The translations under genes were made by a program, and so were the position numbers. A stretch of 64,000 bases of DNA from JABDQA01 sp963824415 (GTDB taxonomy: Bacteria > Desulfobacterota > Desulfobulbia > Desulfobulbales > Desulfocapsaceae): contig CAWGPM010000002.1 of the NCBI GenBank assembly GCA_963824415.1, positions 496,001 through 560,000 of the forward strand, read 5' to 3'. Below, piece after piece: positions 53,738-61,963 of this stretch. How positions within the stretch are numbered: the first letter of the stretch is position 1; every line of letters begins with the position of its first letter. The notes beneath the pieces are model-generated. The model saw nothing but the letters and a program-made list of their open reading frames with translations. It ran no database searches and was not told the origin of the DNA.

Positions 53738-53768
53738 AACGGGCCTGATTGAGTAAATCAGGCCCGTT
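53738..53768 (+). terminator. Perfect hairpin after the fasciclin gene
   Basis: AACGGGCCTGATT and AATCAGGCCCGTT form a perfect 13-bp stem with loop GAGTA. It starts 30 bases after the stop codon. Only a short T-containing tail (CGTCTTTGG) follows, so termination may be partial. Confidence 0.65.
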
Positions 53769-53783
53769 CGTCTTTGGAGCGAC

Positions 53784-53880
53784 GGCCAGCCTGCTCTCCC
53801 AGGCAGTCAGCGGGCAGAGCTGACTGGCCCGTGCCTGGGCTGCCACAATTCCTATGGCAAGAAGGTGGCTTGCCCGGAAA
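53784..53880 (-). pseudogene. DUF2784 gene fragment
   Basis: The minus strand encodes FRASHLLAIGIVAAQARASQ and then LCPLTAWESRLA, about 32 residues closely matching the middle of the DUF2784 protein at 26.9 kb (FRVSHLLAIGIVVAQAW, LTVWESKLR). The remaining ~100 residues are missing. The fragment lies between the fasciclin hairpin and the next small gene. Confidence 0.75.
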
Positions 53881-53892
53881 AGAGGTAACAAA

Positions 53893-54105
53893 ATGATTGA
53901 TAGAGCTAAGGATACAACCAACTGGCCTGATATGTTCGTCGGACTCTATGACAGACTGACCGGAATCAATGCAGAAGTTGTTTACGAATTCGATGGCTTG
54001 AAGATTGACGAACCCAACAGCACCCTTAGCGATGCACCCCATATGCTCTGGAAACTGAACGGGGCAATGAGGATTTCCACCAGAAGCACCGAAAAAAGAG
54101 GATAA
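53893..54105 (+). CDS. Small hypothetical protein
   Basis: 70 residues from ATG 53893 with AGAGGT seven bases upstream. The sequence (TTNWPDMFVGLYDRLTGINAE, EFDGLKIDEPNSTLSD) is soluble, acidic and compact, with no recognised family. Its ribosome binding site lies at the edge of the DUF2784 fragment. The C-terminal basic tail (RISTRSTEKRG) looks less protein-like and the native end could be earlier or shifted. Confidence 0.5.
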   Translation: MIDRAKDTTNWPDMFVGLYDRLTGINAEVVYEFDGLKIDEPNSTLSDAPHMLWKLNGAMRISTRSTEKRG

Positions 54106-54228
54106 AACTCAACACGCTAACTTTGCAGCCATACTGTTTTTCCTGCCTGTTGTGGAGATAACTCGCATAAGTTCAGATATTCCCCAGCAGGGCACCAGGA
54201 AGGATATCAACTTCTACTGGATGATAAA

Positions 54229-54528
54229 TTGGAAAAAGAAACTGCACTTACTGCTGATATCGATGTGATGGTAGATAAAGTTGCCTTTCGTCTGACGTCC
54301 AGAGAAGATTATGTTGTGGTGTACCTTAATCGACTGGGGAACACCTATCAGTGCTTGAACCATTTTCGCAGCTTGGTGGCTTCAACTGGCATCCGGCGCA
54401 GCTCTCTGGAAAACAAACTGGAGCGGTTGAGCAAAACTTTATGCATCCAGAACCGTCGATTTGGCGTCATGGGACCTGGAGCTAATGCGATCCTGAAGCG
54501 TATTTTCAGCCTCGCAGTCTTTAAATGA
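54229..54528 (+). CDS. Hypothetical protein, about 100 residues
   Basis: The frame is open from 54121 and has a TTG at 54229 as a possible start; AGGAAGGA at 54198-54204 is the only good ribosome binding site and would fit a non-ATG start near 54214-54217. The C-terminal half is basic and helical (FRSLVASTGIRRSSLENKLERL). No family recognised. Same strand as the neighbours and only 32 bases before the Tat-signal gene, so probably part of that operon if real. Confidence 0.45.
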   Translation: MEKETALTADIDVMVDKVAFRLTSREDYVVVYLNRLGNTYQCLNHFRSLVASTGIRRSSLENKLERLSKTLCIQNRRFGVMGPGANAILKRIFSLAVFK

Positions 54529-54560
54529 CCTGACTCCGCCCTTAATAAAAACACTGAAAG

Positions 54561-55169
54561 ATGGTTATGGTTAAAAGCAACCCGCCAATGGTGCGAAGAC
54601 AGTTTCTGCGAAGGGGCTTAATCGGCACTCTGGTCCTCCTTGGTCCAATTTGCTATTCATTGAGGGGCGTTGACGCAATGGCGAAGCAAGAACTCGACGA
54701 TCGTGCTGGTTTTAGAATAATGATAGAAGCTCTGCGCATGAGCGGAAACCCTGCCTGTATGAATGCCGCCGCCAAGCTGGAAGAACTGCGGGGGTTCGAA
54801 GCTCATTATGATCTGCATTTACGGAGCTCAGGATTGCGTGCGCGGGACGCAGAGATCATTGCGGGCGCCCTGCGCACGCCAGGATTCAGCAAAGGGCCGA
54901 TTCTGCGTTCATTGAGCATGAGTTATAACGAAGGATTGAAAGATGATGGAGTTGTCGTGCTCGCTCATTCTTTGCCCGCCAACCTTGGAGAAATGGGGCT
55001 TGTGGGCTGTGCAATTGGGGACAAAGGCGGTGCAGCGCTGCTGCGCTGGGCCACCCAGGCTGCCGGCTTAAAAATGTTGTGTGTGGAAGGAAATCGCTTC
55101 TCTAAAGAGATCAGGCAGGGATTCACTTTGTTGAGGCAAGGCAGGGAAAACCTGCAAATCTTTGTCTGA
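54561..55169 (+). CDS. Tat-exported leucine-rich-repeat-like protein
   Basis: 202 residues. A twin-arginine signal is visible (MVRRQFLRRGLIGTLVLLG), with cleavage near residue 40. The mature part carries repeats resembling ribonuclease-inhibitor LRRs: HYDLHLRSSGLRARDAEII, LRSLSMSYNEGLKDDGVVVL, LGEMGLVGCAIGDKGGAALL and LKMLCVEGNRF. Such repeats usually mediate protein binding. The selenoprotein-type MsrA gene starts about 90 bases downstream on the same strand, so co-transcription is plausible. Export folded via Tat would suit a repeat protein. Function unknown. Confidence 0.65.
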   Translation: MVMVKSNPPMVRRQFLRRGLIGTLVLLGPICYSLRGVDAMAKQELDDRAGFRIMIEALRMSGNPACMNAAAKLEELRGFEAHYDLHLRSSGLRARDAEIIAGALRTPGFSKGPILRSLSMSYNEGLKDDGVVVLAHSLPANLGEMGLVGCAIGDKGGAALLRWATQAAGLKMLCVEGNRFSKEIRQGFTLLRQGRENLQIFV

Positions 55170-55262
55170 GACTTTACCGCACTGGCTCAATGTTGAGACG
55201 ATACTTTTTCTGCCGAAGAGATGAAGAAGAAGGATATTCGCAATTTCCTGAGGACAAACAAA

Positions 55263-56063
55263 ATGCAGGCGAGAAGCTTTGAAAGTGTCATCAAAAGCTC
55301 ATTAATCAGTGGAATGATATTGTTACTGATAGGCGGTACTGCAACGCTGGAAGTTCGAGGAAATGATCGTTCAATTGTTAATGAGGGACCTATGGATACC
55401 GTATATGAAACCGAATCTCCGGCGATTCCACCAATTGATGCGGCGGCACCATCCGACTTTCAAACAGCGTCATTCGGCTTGGGGTGATTCTGGGGAATCG
55501 AATCCCAGTTCGGGACAATCAATGGAGTGATTCGAACTCGTGTGGGCTATGGTGGTGGCCAGACGGCTTCACCGACGTATAGAAATATTGGAGATCATAC
55601 AGAAACTGTGCAGATTGATTATGATCCCAAACGCATCAGCTACGGCCAGCTTCTGGAAATCTTCTGGAGCAGCCACGGGCCGACCAGGCCTTCCATTTCC
55701 CGCCAATACATGAAGGTGGTATTTTATCACAATGAACAGCAGCGCAAGCAAGCAATGGCCTCCAAAATTGCGCTCGAGAATAACATTGGCAGTATCGTGA
55801 GAACCGAAATAGCGCCGATTCGATCCTTTACCATGGCCGAAGATTATCACCAGAAATTCACCCTGAAGCGTCATAAAGGCTTTACCGGCGAAATGATGCG
55901 TATCTACCCGCGGCACCAGGACTTTGTTGACTCAACCGCTGCAGCAAGACTCAATGGCTACTTGGGTGGACATGGCAGTAGAGACCGGTTGTTGAAGGAA
56001 ATCGTAAGTCTGGGGTTGAGTCCTGAGGCTGAAAAAATGCTGACCGATATGATTCGAAGGTAG
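55263..56063 (+). CDS. msrA: Methionine sulfoxide reductase A, probable selenoprotein with in-frame TGA
   Basis: 266 residues if TGA at 55485-55487 is read as selenocysteine, residue 75. The frame before and after TGA is the same and gives TASFGLG-U-FWGIESQFG, where MsrA proteins have GCFWG with the catalytic Cys. Downstream, VIRTRVGYGGGQTASPTYRN, GDHTETVQIDYDP, FWSSHGPTRPS and the AEDYHQKF motif are intact MsrA. No cysteine occurs anywhere, so there is no resolving Cys, as in known Sec-containing MsrA. A membrane helix (about 9-27) indicates export or anchoring. GAGGA at 55250-55254 fixes ATG 55263. A fitting stem-loop follows the TGA. If TGA were a true stop, both halves would be useless. 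Confidence 0.85.
55507..55538 (+). promoter_or_regulatory. Candidate bacterial SECIS stem-loop in msrA
   Basis: AGTTCG (55507-55512) pairs with CGAACT (55533-55538), and AATCA (55517-55521) with TGATT (55528-55532), leaving loop ATGGAG and a 4-base GGAC bulge. The apical loop begins 34 bases after the TGA, inside the 16-37 base window usual for bacterial SECIS elements. A second hairpin, CTGGG/CCCAG at 55490-55508, overlaps it and is too close to TGA. Loop G residues are present but not in the first two positions. Confidence 0.6.
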
Positions 56064-56181
56064 CCCTTTGTGTCTTTGGGCAACATAAATATGGGCCATG
56101 AAGTCATCAACCACGAACATTAGAAAGCCCTGGAAATGATCAATAACCTCGAGGCCACGGCCGCCGGCGGTAACAATGAGC

Positions 56182-57558
56182 TTATCGGGCAGGAGGTGCG
56201 TTGCTGTCTGGTATCGTTCCCACCGCATCCTTGCCGCGCGTCTTGACTCTGAACATCGCTTTGTCCGCCAGCGCCAGGAGACCCTCTCGATCGTCGGCAT
56301 CGTCTGGATAGGTTGCTATGCCGAAACTGGCAGACAGATGTATATTTATGTCATTATTTTGAAGGTATAGCGTTTCTTTCATGCGTTTACGTATGGCCCG
56401 GACCTGTTCCAGGGCTCCCTCTTTACCGGTTTCGGGCAGGACAAGTACAAATTCATCGCCGCCATAGGCAACCCCGAAAGCCGGTTCAGCAACGCCATCT
56501 CCAAGGGTCCTGGCCACCTCTTTCAAGGCTCGGCTGCCGTTTAAATGACCGTAGGTATCGACCACATGTTTGAAATTATCCATATCGAGAAAGACCAGTG
56601 AAAAGGGCTTCGAGGCAGTTTTACTCTCGGTGATGAGCCGATCGAGAGCCTTGTAGAGATATCTCGTATTGTACAACTCGGTCAAGCTGTCGTGGTTGGC
56701 CAGATAACGGAAGCGCTCTCTGCTGAGGCGCAGCTTATCTTCAGCAAATTTTTTCTCGGTATTGTCGATCAAAATGCCTTCGATGAATGTGGCTCCCTTT
56801 GGATCTTCAGCCAACCTGGCATTGATCAGTGCCCAGACGGATCTGCCGTCGCGGCTCTGCATTTCCACCTCATAATTTCGTACAATGCGGTGTTTTCGTA
56901 AAACAGACAGCATTGCCTGACGATCCTCCGGGTTTTTGTAGAGGCTGCTTGCTCCCCCCGGGTGGCGACGAAGCTCTTCAGGGGTCTCGAACCCAAAGGT
57001 TTTAGCCAGTGCGGGGTTGACCCTGAGAAAGCGCCCGTCGAGGGTGCATTGATACATTCCCTGAATTGCACTTTTATACATGGTCTGATAGCGGGCCTGG
57101 GCCTGCTGCAGATCTTCCTGGGCCTGTTTCAACTCGGTCAAATCGGTTAGAAAAACCAGATATCCATTTGCTTTGCCAGCATTGTCATGCAGCACGCTGC
57201 GTTTTGACAACAAGGCGACGGTTTTTCCCTCTTCGGTATAAAAATTTGCTTCAAAACTTAAATGGTCTCTGCTGGCAAAATGCACAAAAATTCCATTTTT
57301 GTCATACAGACTGTCAACCGGTTTATTTATCAGCGCTGCCCTGTCGCTGCCGAGTAAATCTAGAATCGCGGCATTGCAGTCAACGACTTTGAGCTCGAGA
57401 TCAAGCTCCAGGTAACCCTCCGAGGTGGAATCTATTATGCGCTTATATTTTGTCAGGCTTATTTCGATCTGTTCCTGGCATGTAACTTTTAAGCTCGCCA
57501 ACTCCTGCTCGAGTTCTTTGATTCTTTCGAGCAGTTTGGCTGAACCAGCACTATCCAT
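56182..57558 (-). CDS. PAS-PAS-GGDEF diguanylate cyclase
   Basis: 458 residues. A short N-terminal coiled coil, PAS domain 1 (about 35-140), PAS domain 2 with PAC (about 155-275; KSAIQGMYQCTLDGRFLRVNP) and a GGDEF domain (about 290-445) with HDSLTELYNTRYLY, the FLDMDNFKHVVDTYGH segment and YGGDEFVLVLPE. The active-site motif is intact, so it should make c-di-GMP. No RxxD inhibitory site is obvious before GGDEF. AAGGAATAAAG fixes ATG 57558; the frame opens at 57585. No membrane helix, so it is cytoplasmic. A 145-base piece of this gene is duplicated at 49.8 kb. Confidence 0.92.
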   Translation of the reverse strand: MDSAGSAKLLERIKELEQELASLKVTCQEQIEISLTKYKRIIDSTSEGYLELDLELKVVDCNAAILDLLGSDRAALINKPVDSLYDKNGIFVHFASRDHLSFEANFYTEEGKTVALLSKRSVLHDNAGKANGYLVFLTDLTELKQAQEDLQQAQARYQTMYKSAIQGMYQCTLDGRFLRVNPALAKTFGFETPEELRRHPGGASSLYKNPEDRQAMLSVLRKHRIVRNYEVEMQSRDGRSVWALINARLAEDPKGATFIEGILIDNTEKKFAEDKLRLSRERFRYLANHDSLTELYNTRYLYKALDRLITESKTASKPFSLVFLDMDNFKHVVDTYGHLNGSRALKEVARTLGDGVAEPAFGVAYGGDEFVLVLPETGKEGALEQVRAIRKRMKETLYLQNNDINIHLSASFGIATYPDDADDREGLLALADKAMFRVKTRGKDAVGTIPDSNAPPAR

Positions 57559-57802
57559 CTTTATTCCTTCCAGCATCGCAGGCACCTGTCAGCACAAACA
57601 TTGAAAAGACAACGCTATTATGTTCCAACACCATAGTTACAGTAGTTCGAAAAATAAAAGAAACAAGCTAAGGGCGTTTCAGCGATGGCAGTCCGTGCCG
57701 CGCACACACGGCCTGGCAATGGCACTTCTTGCATGCGCATAGCTGAGTGTTATACTGCTTGGTGGCCCTCATTGAAATATTTCCAAAGCAGCAGAGCATG
57801 CT

Positions 57803-58171
57803 ATGTTTTATAAAGATTATCGGGCTGACCTTTCCCAGTTCGATCGGCCTCATAAATCAGGGATACTCAACGGTATAGAAATGGCGCGTGAGATGAGCGA
57901 GCAAATATCTGAAAAAGATGATCACCGGATGGAAGATGATTTACTGGAGCAGATTATGACCGCGCTGGAATCAGCAGCCGGCCATAAGTACGTTGGCTAT
58001 TTCCCGGAGCAGTCCGCGACCCGCATTAAAAGAATTAAACCTGATAATTCGGCACTGCTGGATCTTTATAACAACGATCCCAAAGCCCGCGAACTAATAA
58101 ATGTATTTGTTAACTCAGCGCCGTATGACCTGGTCCTAAAACTTGGCTTGCCCGATAGAAGCAAGGGCTGA
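57803..58171 (+). CDS. Hypothetical soluble protein
   Basis: 122 residues, acidic in the first half (EMSEQISEKDDHRMEDDLLE) and with a C-terminal segment of mixed helices (DLYNNDPKARELINVFVNS). No membrane segment, signal or known domain was recognised. An internal ATG at 57881 is an alternative start. It stands alone between the GGDEF gene and a metallo-hydrolase-like remnant. Confidence 0.55.
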   Translation: MFYKDYRADLSQFDRPHKSGILNGIEMAREMSEQISEKDDHRMEDDLLEQIMTALESAAGHKYVGYFPEQSATRIKRIKPDNSALLDLYNNDPKARELINVFVNSAPYDLVLKLGLPDRSKG

Positions 58172-58280
58172 AACACCGGGAACTGCACTGCCTCAGGCTT
58201 TTGAGCAGCTGAATTTCTGTTAAGCGTTGAGCTGCAGCAGCAGAAAAATTGGCTGAAGATTCGCTTGTCTTTCTTATCGT

Positions 58281-58433
58281 TTAAAAACGTTTGATAATTT
58301 TGACTTCACAGATTCCTTCCAACCCTTTGGCGAAAGCTTTTGCGTCTGTCTCGCTGCCCACCAATTCGTCAGCTTTGATCATAAAACCATCATGGCCGAG
58401 CCAGAAAATATTGTTCAAAATCTCAGTTACCAT
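58281..58433 (-). pseudogene. Possible metallo-beta-lactamase-fold remnant (50 codons)
   Basis: The minus strand encodes about 50 residues starting MVTEILNNIFWLGHDGFMIKA and ending LEGICEVKIIKRF-stop. The start resembles the first strand of MBL-fold hydrolases (I.WLGH..F.I), and the end resembles a C-terminal strand, as if the middle of a ~220-residue gene had been deleted. Short length makes the identification weak; it could also be a genuine small protein. Confidence 0.35.
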
Positions 58434-58521
58434 TGCTGGTCCTCCAACGAAATTTCAACTGCGTATCAACGATACCCTAACTGATTCTATGCAAGCTTGA
58501 GGAGGTAGTTTGGTCAAGAAG

Positions 58522-58666
58522 GTCAGCCACTTGCAGAACGTCCTTTTCGCCCAAACTCTGCGTTATGCTCAAAATTTTATCCTCGGAATATTACGTATAT
58601 GCCTGCGTTAAAATTTTTCTCATGCCTTGATTTTGGACGAAAACCCTCATTTTGCAAAAGGCTCAG
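58522..58666 (+). repeat. Diverged copy of the palindromic dispersed repeat
   Basis: The interior matches the other copies (CCCAAACTCTGCGTTATG, AAAATTTTATCCTCGGAATAT, ATATGCCTGCG, GCCTTGATTTTGGACGAAAA, CATTTTGCAAAAGG), while both ends have drifted. It lies just upstream of the ugpB-like gene and ends about 120 bases before its start codon, so it may form part of that gene's leader. Confidence 0.7.
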
Positions 58667-58788
58667 TTGATAAAATAATTTCTAACAATAAAATAGTGTT
58701 AAAAGAATTGCTAGGATCCGACAAACTGATTAATGTTGCAAGGTATAAGCCGCAGTATTCATATTCATCACTTTCAAAGGAGACTGAT

Positions 58789-60103
58789 ATGATTAAACGC
58801 GCTTCAATTGCAACCCTCGTCGCCGGTGCCCTTCTGATTTCGGCACCCTCCATGGCAGCTACGCAAATCGATTTCTGGCATGCTTTTTCAGGTCGATTGG
58901 GCGAACTGCTCCAAGAGCAGGTTAACACCTTTAACGGATCTCAATCTGAATATGAGGTCGTCGCAACCACCAAAGGCAATTACTCGGAAACACTTAATGC
59001 AGGAATTGCCGCCTTTCGGGCCAAGAGAGCAGCCGGACATTCTCATGGTTTTCGAGGTGGGCACCGCTACCATGATGGCTGCCACCGGGGCAATCAAGCC
59101 CGTTTATGAGGTCATGGCCGAAGCCGGATCAAAATTTGACCAATCAACCTATATTTCTGCGGTAAAAGGCTACTACACCACAACGGATGGCCGGATGCTC
59201 TCCCTTCCGTATAACTCATCCACTCCTATTATCTATGTAAATCGAGATGCTTTTAAAAAGGCCGGTGTAGATCCGGATATGGATCTGTCCACCTGGGCCA
59301 AGGTCGGGGACGCGCTGGATAAATTAAAAGCCGGCGGCAGCGAGTGCCCCCTGACGACTGCCTGGCAAAGCTGGGTGCATCTTGAGAACCTGTCCGCTTA
59401 CCACAATGTTGCCTTCGCCACCAAGGAAAATGGCTTTGCTGGGCTGGACACTGAACTGAGTTTCAACGGGCCGGTTCAGATCAAGCATATCCAGACCATG
59501 GGCAACTGGGCCAAAGAGGGAAAATTCATTTACGGCGGTCGGCGCAACGAGTCCGGTGCCAGATTTCGAGCCGGTGAATGCGCCTTATACACAGAGTCTT
59601 CGGCGGGTTATGCCGGCGTGAAAAATGAGGCGCAATTCGAGTTTAACCTCAGGCCGCTGCCTTACTGGGATGACGTCGAAGGAGCGCCGCAGAACACCAT
59701 CATCGGCGGTGCTTCACTGTGGGTCATGGCCGGCCAGACCCCGGAGGAGTACATGGGTGTTGCCAGGTTCTTGGAATTCCTCTCGTCTCCTGACATCCAG
59801 GCCAAATGGCATCAGGATACCGGCTACATGCCCATCACCATAACCGCTTATGAAAAGACCAGGGCCGAAGGGTTTTACGAGAAAAATCCTGGAACCGATG
59901 TGGCCATTATTCAGATGACCCAAAAGGAACCCACCGGCAACTCAAAGGGTATACGCCTTGGTTATTTTGACCAGATTCGCGGACTCATTGATGAGGAACT
60001 CGAGGCGGTCTGGGCTGGTGATAAAACTGCAGAGGCGGCCTTGAACAGTGCCGTAGAGCGGGGCAACAAGCTTTTAAGGCGCTTTGAACAGGCCAACCGC
60101 TGA
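58789..60103 (+). pseudogene. ugpB: UgpB-like ABC solute-binding protein, one frameshift
   Basis: Two frames together give about 437 residues. The first has a signal peptide (RASIATLVAGALLISAPSMA) and QIDFWHAFSGRLGELLQEQV, TFNGSQSEYEVVATTKGNY and LNAGIAAFRAK. The second continues with EQPDILMVFEVGTATMMAA, AIKPVYEVM and YYTTTDGRMLSLPYNSSTPI, matching the sn-glycerol-3-phosphate binding protein family. They join at the AGAGAG run 59022-59029, where one extra base breaks the frame. AAAGGAG at 58776-58782 supports ATG 58789. If the base is an error, this is a normal UgpB; otherwise the transporter lacks its receptor. Confidence 0.85.
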
Positions 60104-60115
60104 CCCCGGTACATT

Positions 60116-60155
60116 GGCGCCGGAAGCGGCTGCTTGAAATGCCGCTTCCGGCGCC
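60116..60155 (+). terminator. Perfect 15-bp hairpin between ugpB and ugpA
   Basis: GGCGCCGGAAGCGGC and GCCGCTTCCGGCGCC form a perfect 15-bp stem with loop TGCTTGAAAT. It begins 13 bases after the ugpB stop. No T tract follows. Probably an mRNA-stabilising or partial-termination structure that raises binding-protein levels over the permeases. Confidence 0.7.
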
Positions 60156-60230
60156 ATCGGGATAGTTTCTCTATCCGCTCTTTTTCCTTTTCGATTCCCT
60201 TGCGGAGCCAAAGGTGTATCATAAGCCAGA

Positions 60231-61112
60231 ATGGAAAAACGCGTAACCTTCAATAACCGTTGGCTGCCTTACCTACTGATTGCACCGCAGATCTTCATTA
60301 CCGTTGTGTTCTTTTTCTGGCCTGCTGGCCAGGCTATCTACCAGTCGGTCTTCATTCCCGATCCCTTTGGGCTGAAGAACCAATTTGTAGGCTTTGATAA
60401 TTTCATTTTCTTGTTTTCCGATCAATACTATCGCTCCTCGTTCATCACCACCGCAGTGTTCAGCACTTTGGTCACCGCAATTTCAATGAGTTTGTCGCTG
60501 TGGCTTGCGGTCTTGGCAGACCGGGTCATCAAAGGTGCCGATGCTTACCGAACGCTCTTGATCTGGCCTTACGCAGTGGCTCCGGCCATTGCCGGCGTAT
60601 TGTGGCTGTTTCTTTTTAATCCATCGATCGGTATTCTGCCCTGGTACCTGGCCCACATGGGATATCACTGGAACCATACCCTTAACGGCGGTGAAGCCAT
60701 GAGTCTTGTGGTAATCGCCTCGGCCTGGAAACAGATCAGCTACAATTTCCTCTTTTTTCTGGCAGGGCTGCAATCGATTCCGCCAAGCATAATTGAAGCA
60801 GCGGCTCTGGATGGAGCTTCCTTCTGGAAGCGATTCTGGACAATAGTCTTTCCTCTGCTGTCACCAACTACCTTCTTTCTATTAGTAATGAATTTAGTCT
60901 ATGCTTTTTTTGAAACGTTCGGGGTCATCCATACCATCACCGCAGGAGGTCCGCAGCAATCGACCACTATTCTGGTCTACAAGGTCTTTGCCGATGGATT
61001 TGTTGGACAGGATCTGGGTTCATCAGCAGCCCAATCGGTCATTTTACTTTTAGTCGTTGGCGTGCTGACTGTTATTCAGTTCAGGTTCATCGAACGAAGG
61101 GTGCATTACTGA
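60231..61112 (+). CDS. ugpA: UgpA-like ABC transporter permease
   Basis: 293 residues with six membrane helices. The sequence YLLIAPQIFITVVFFFWPAG and the cytoplasmic EAA loop SIIEAAALDGASFWKRFWTI followed by VFPLLSPTTFF are typical of MalF-type sugar permeases, and PDPFGLKNQFVGFDNFIFLF fits UgpA. It pairs with the next gene, overlapping by one base (TGATG). Imports glycerol phosphodiesters or sn-glycerol-3-phosphate in relatives. The gene itself is intact, although the binding protein and ATPase genes each carry a frameshift. Confidence 0.92.
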   Translation: MEKRVTFNNRWLPYLLIAPQIFITVVFFFWPAGQAIYQSVFIPDPFGLKNQFVGFDNFIFLFSDQYYRSSFITTAVFSTLVTAISMSLSLWLAVLADRVIKGADAYRTLLIWPYAVAPAIAGVLWLFLFNPSIGILPWYLAHMGYHWNHTLNGGEAMSLVVIASAWKQISYNFLFFLAGLQSIPPSIIEAAALDGASFWKRFWTIVFPLLSPTTFFLLVMNLVYAFFETFGVIHTITAGGPQQSTTILVYKVFADGFVGQDLGSSAAQSVILLLVVGVLTVIQFRFIERRVHY

Positions 61113-61957
61113 TGGCGGCAATGGTTGAAAAAAAGGGGGTAGGCAGGTGGCTTACCCATGGTGCACTCATCATTGGTATCTGCATAATCTGTTTTCCCAT
61201 TTATGTGGCCTTCATCGCTTCCACGGTGACTCAGGCTGACCTTATCTCACCACCCATGCCCCTTGTTCCCGGTGGACATTTTATCGACAATTATCGTGAA
61301 GCATTGCTGTCGGGCATGAGTGCGCCGGTCTGGAGAATGCTGCTCAACTCCCTGATCATGGCACTTGGCATAACCATCGGCAAAATTGCGATTTCCATTA
61401 TTTCTGCCTATGCCATTGTCTATTTTCGTTTCCCTCTCAAAAATCTTGCGTTCTGGCTCATCTTCCTGACGCTGATGCTGCCGGTAGAGGTGCGCATCGT
61501 CCCGACCTACGAAGTGGTTGCGGGCCTGGGCCTGCTCAACAGCTATTCCGGCCTTATTCTGCCTTTGATTGCTTCGGCCACCGCAACCTTTCTTTTCCGC
61601 CAGCTCTTTCTCACCATCCCTGATGAACTCGTTGAAGCAGCGCGCATTGACGGTGCGGGTCCGATGCGATTTTTCGTGGATGTTCTGCTCCCCATGTCGC
61701 GCACGAATATCGCGGCACTTTTTGTGATTTTATTTATTTACGGTTGGAACCAGTACCTCTGGCCCCTGCTGATAACCACAGATCCCAGCATGAACACCAT
61801 TGTCATGGGTCTCAAACAGATGCTGCCGTCCGGAGATCAGACCGTGGAGTGGCCGGTGATTATGGCCACCGCCTTACTCGCTATGGTGCCGCCGGTTGCA
61901 GTGGTCCTTTTCATGCAAAAACTTTTTGTCAAAGGGCTCGTTGAAAGCGAGAAATAG
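61112..61957 (+). CDS. ugpE: UgpE-like ABC transporter permease
   Basis: 281 residues, six membrane helices, MalG type. The EAA loop reads IPDELVEAARIDGAGPMRFF, then VLLPMSRTNIAALFVI. FVAFIASTVTQADLISPPMP and GLKQMLPSGDQTVEWPVIMA match UgpE. The start codon overlaps the ugpA stop. It ends six bases before the ATPase gene. Intact. Confidence 0.93.
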   Translation: MAAMVEKKGVGRWLTHGALIIGICIICFPIYVAFIASTVTQADLISPPMPLVPGGHFIDNYREALLSGMSAPVWRMLLNSLIMALGITIGKIAISIISAYAIVYFRFPLKNLAFWLIFLTLMLPVEVRIVPTYEVVAGLGLLNSYSGLILPLIASATATFLFRQLFLTIPDELVEAARIDGAGPMRFFVDVLLPMSRTNIAALFVILFIYGWNQYLWPLLITTDPSMNTIVMGLKQMLPSGDQTVEWPVIMATALLAMVPPVAVVLFMQKLFVKGLVESEK

Positions 61958-61963
61958 ATACGC

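Noticed and set aside
55221..55487. Separate 88-residue protein ending at TGA, followed by an N-terminally truncated MsrA
   Set aside because: The frame is continuous across TGA and the residues on both sides form the MsrA active-site motif, so one selenoprotein explains both.
55490..55508. CTGGG/CCCAG hairpin as the SECIS
   Set aside because: Its loop starts only about 8 bases after TGA, too near for SelB-dependent decoding; the 55507-55538 stem fits better.
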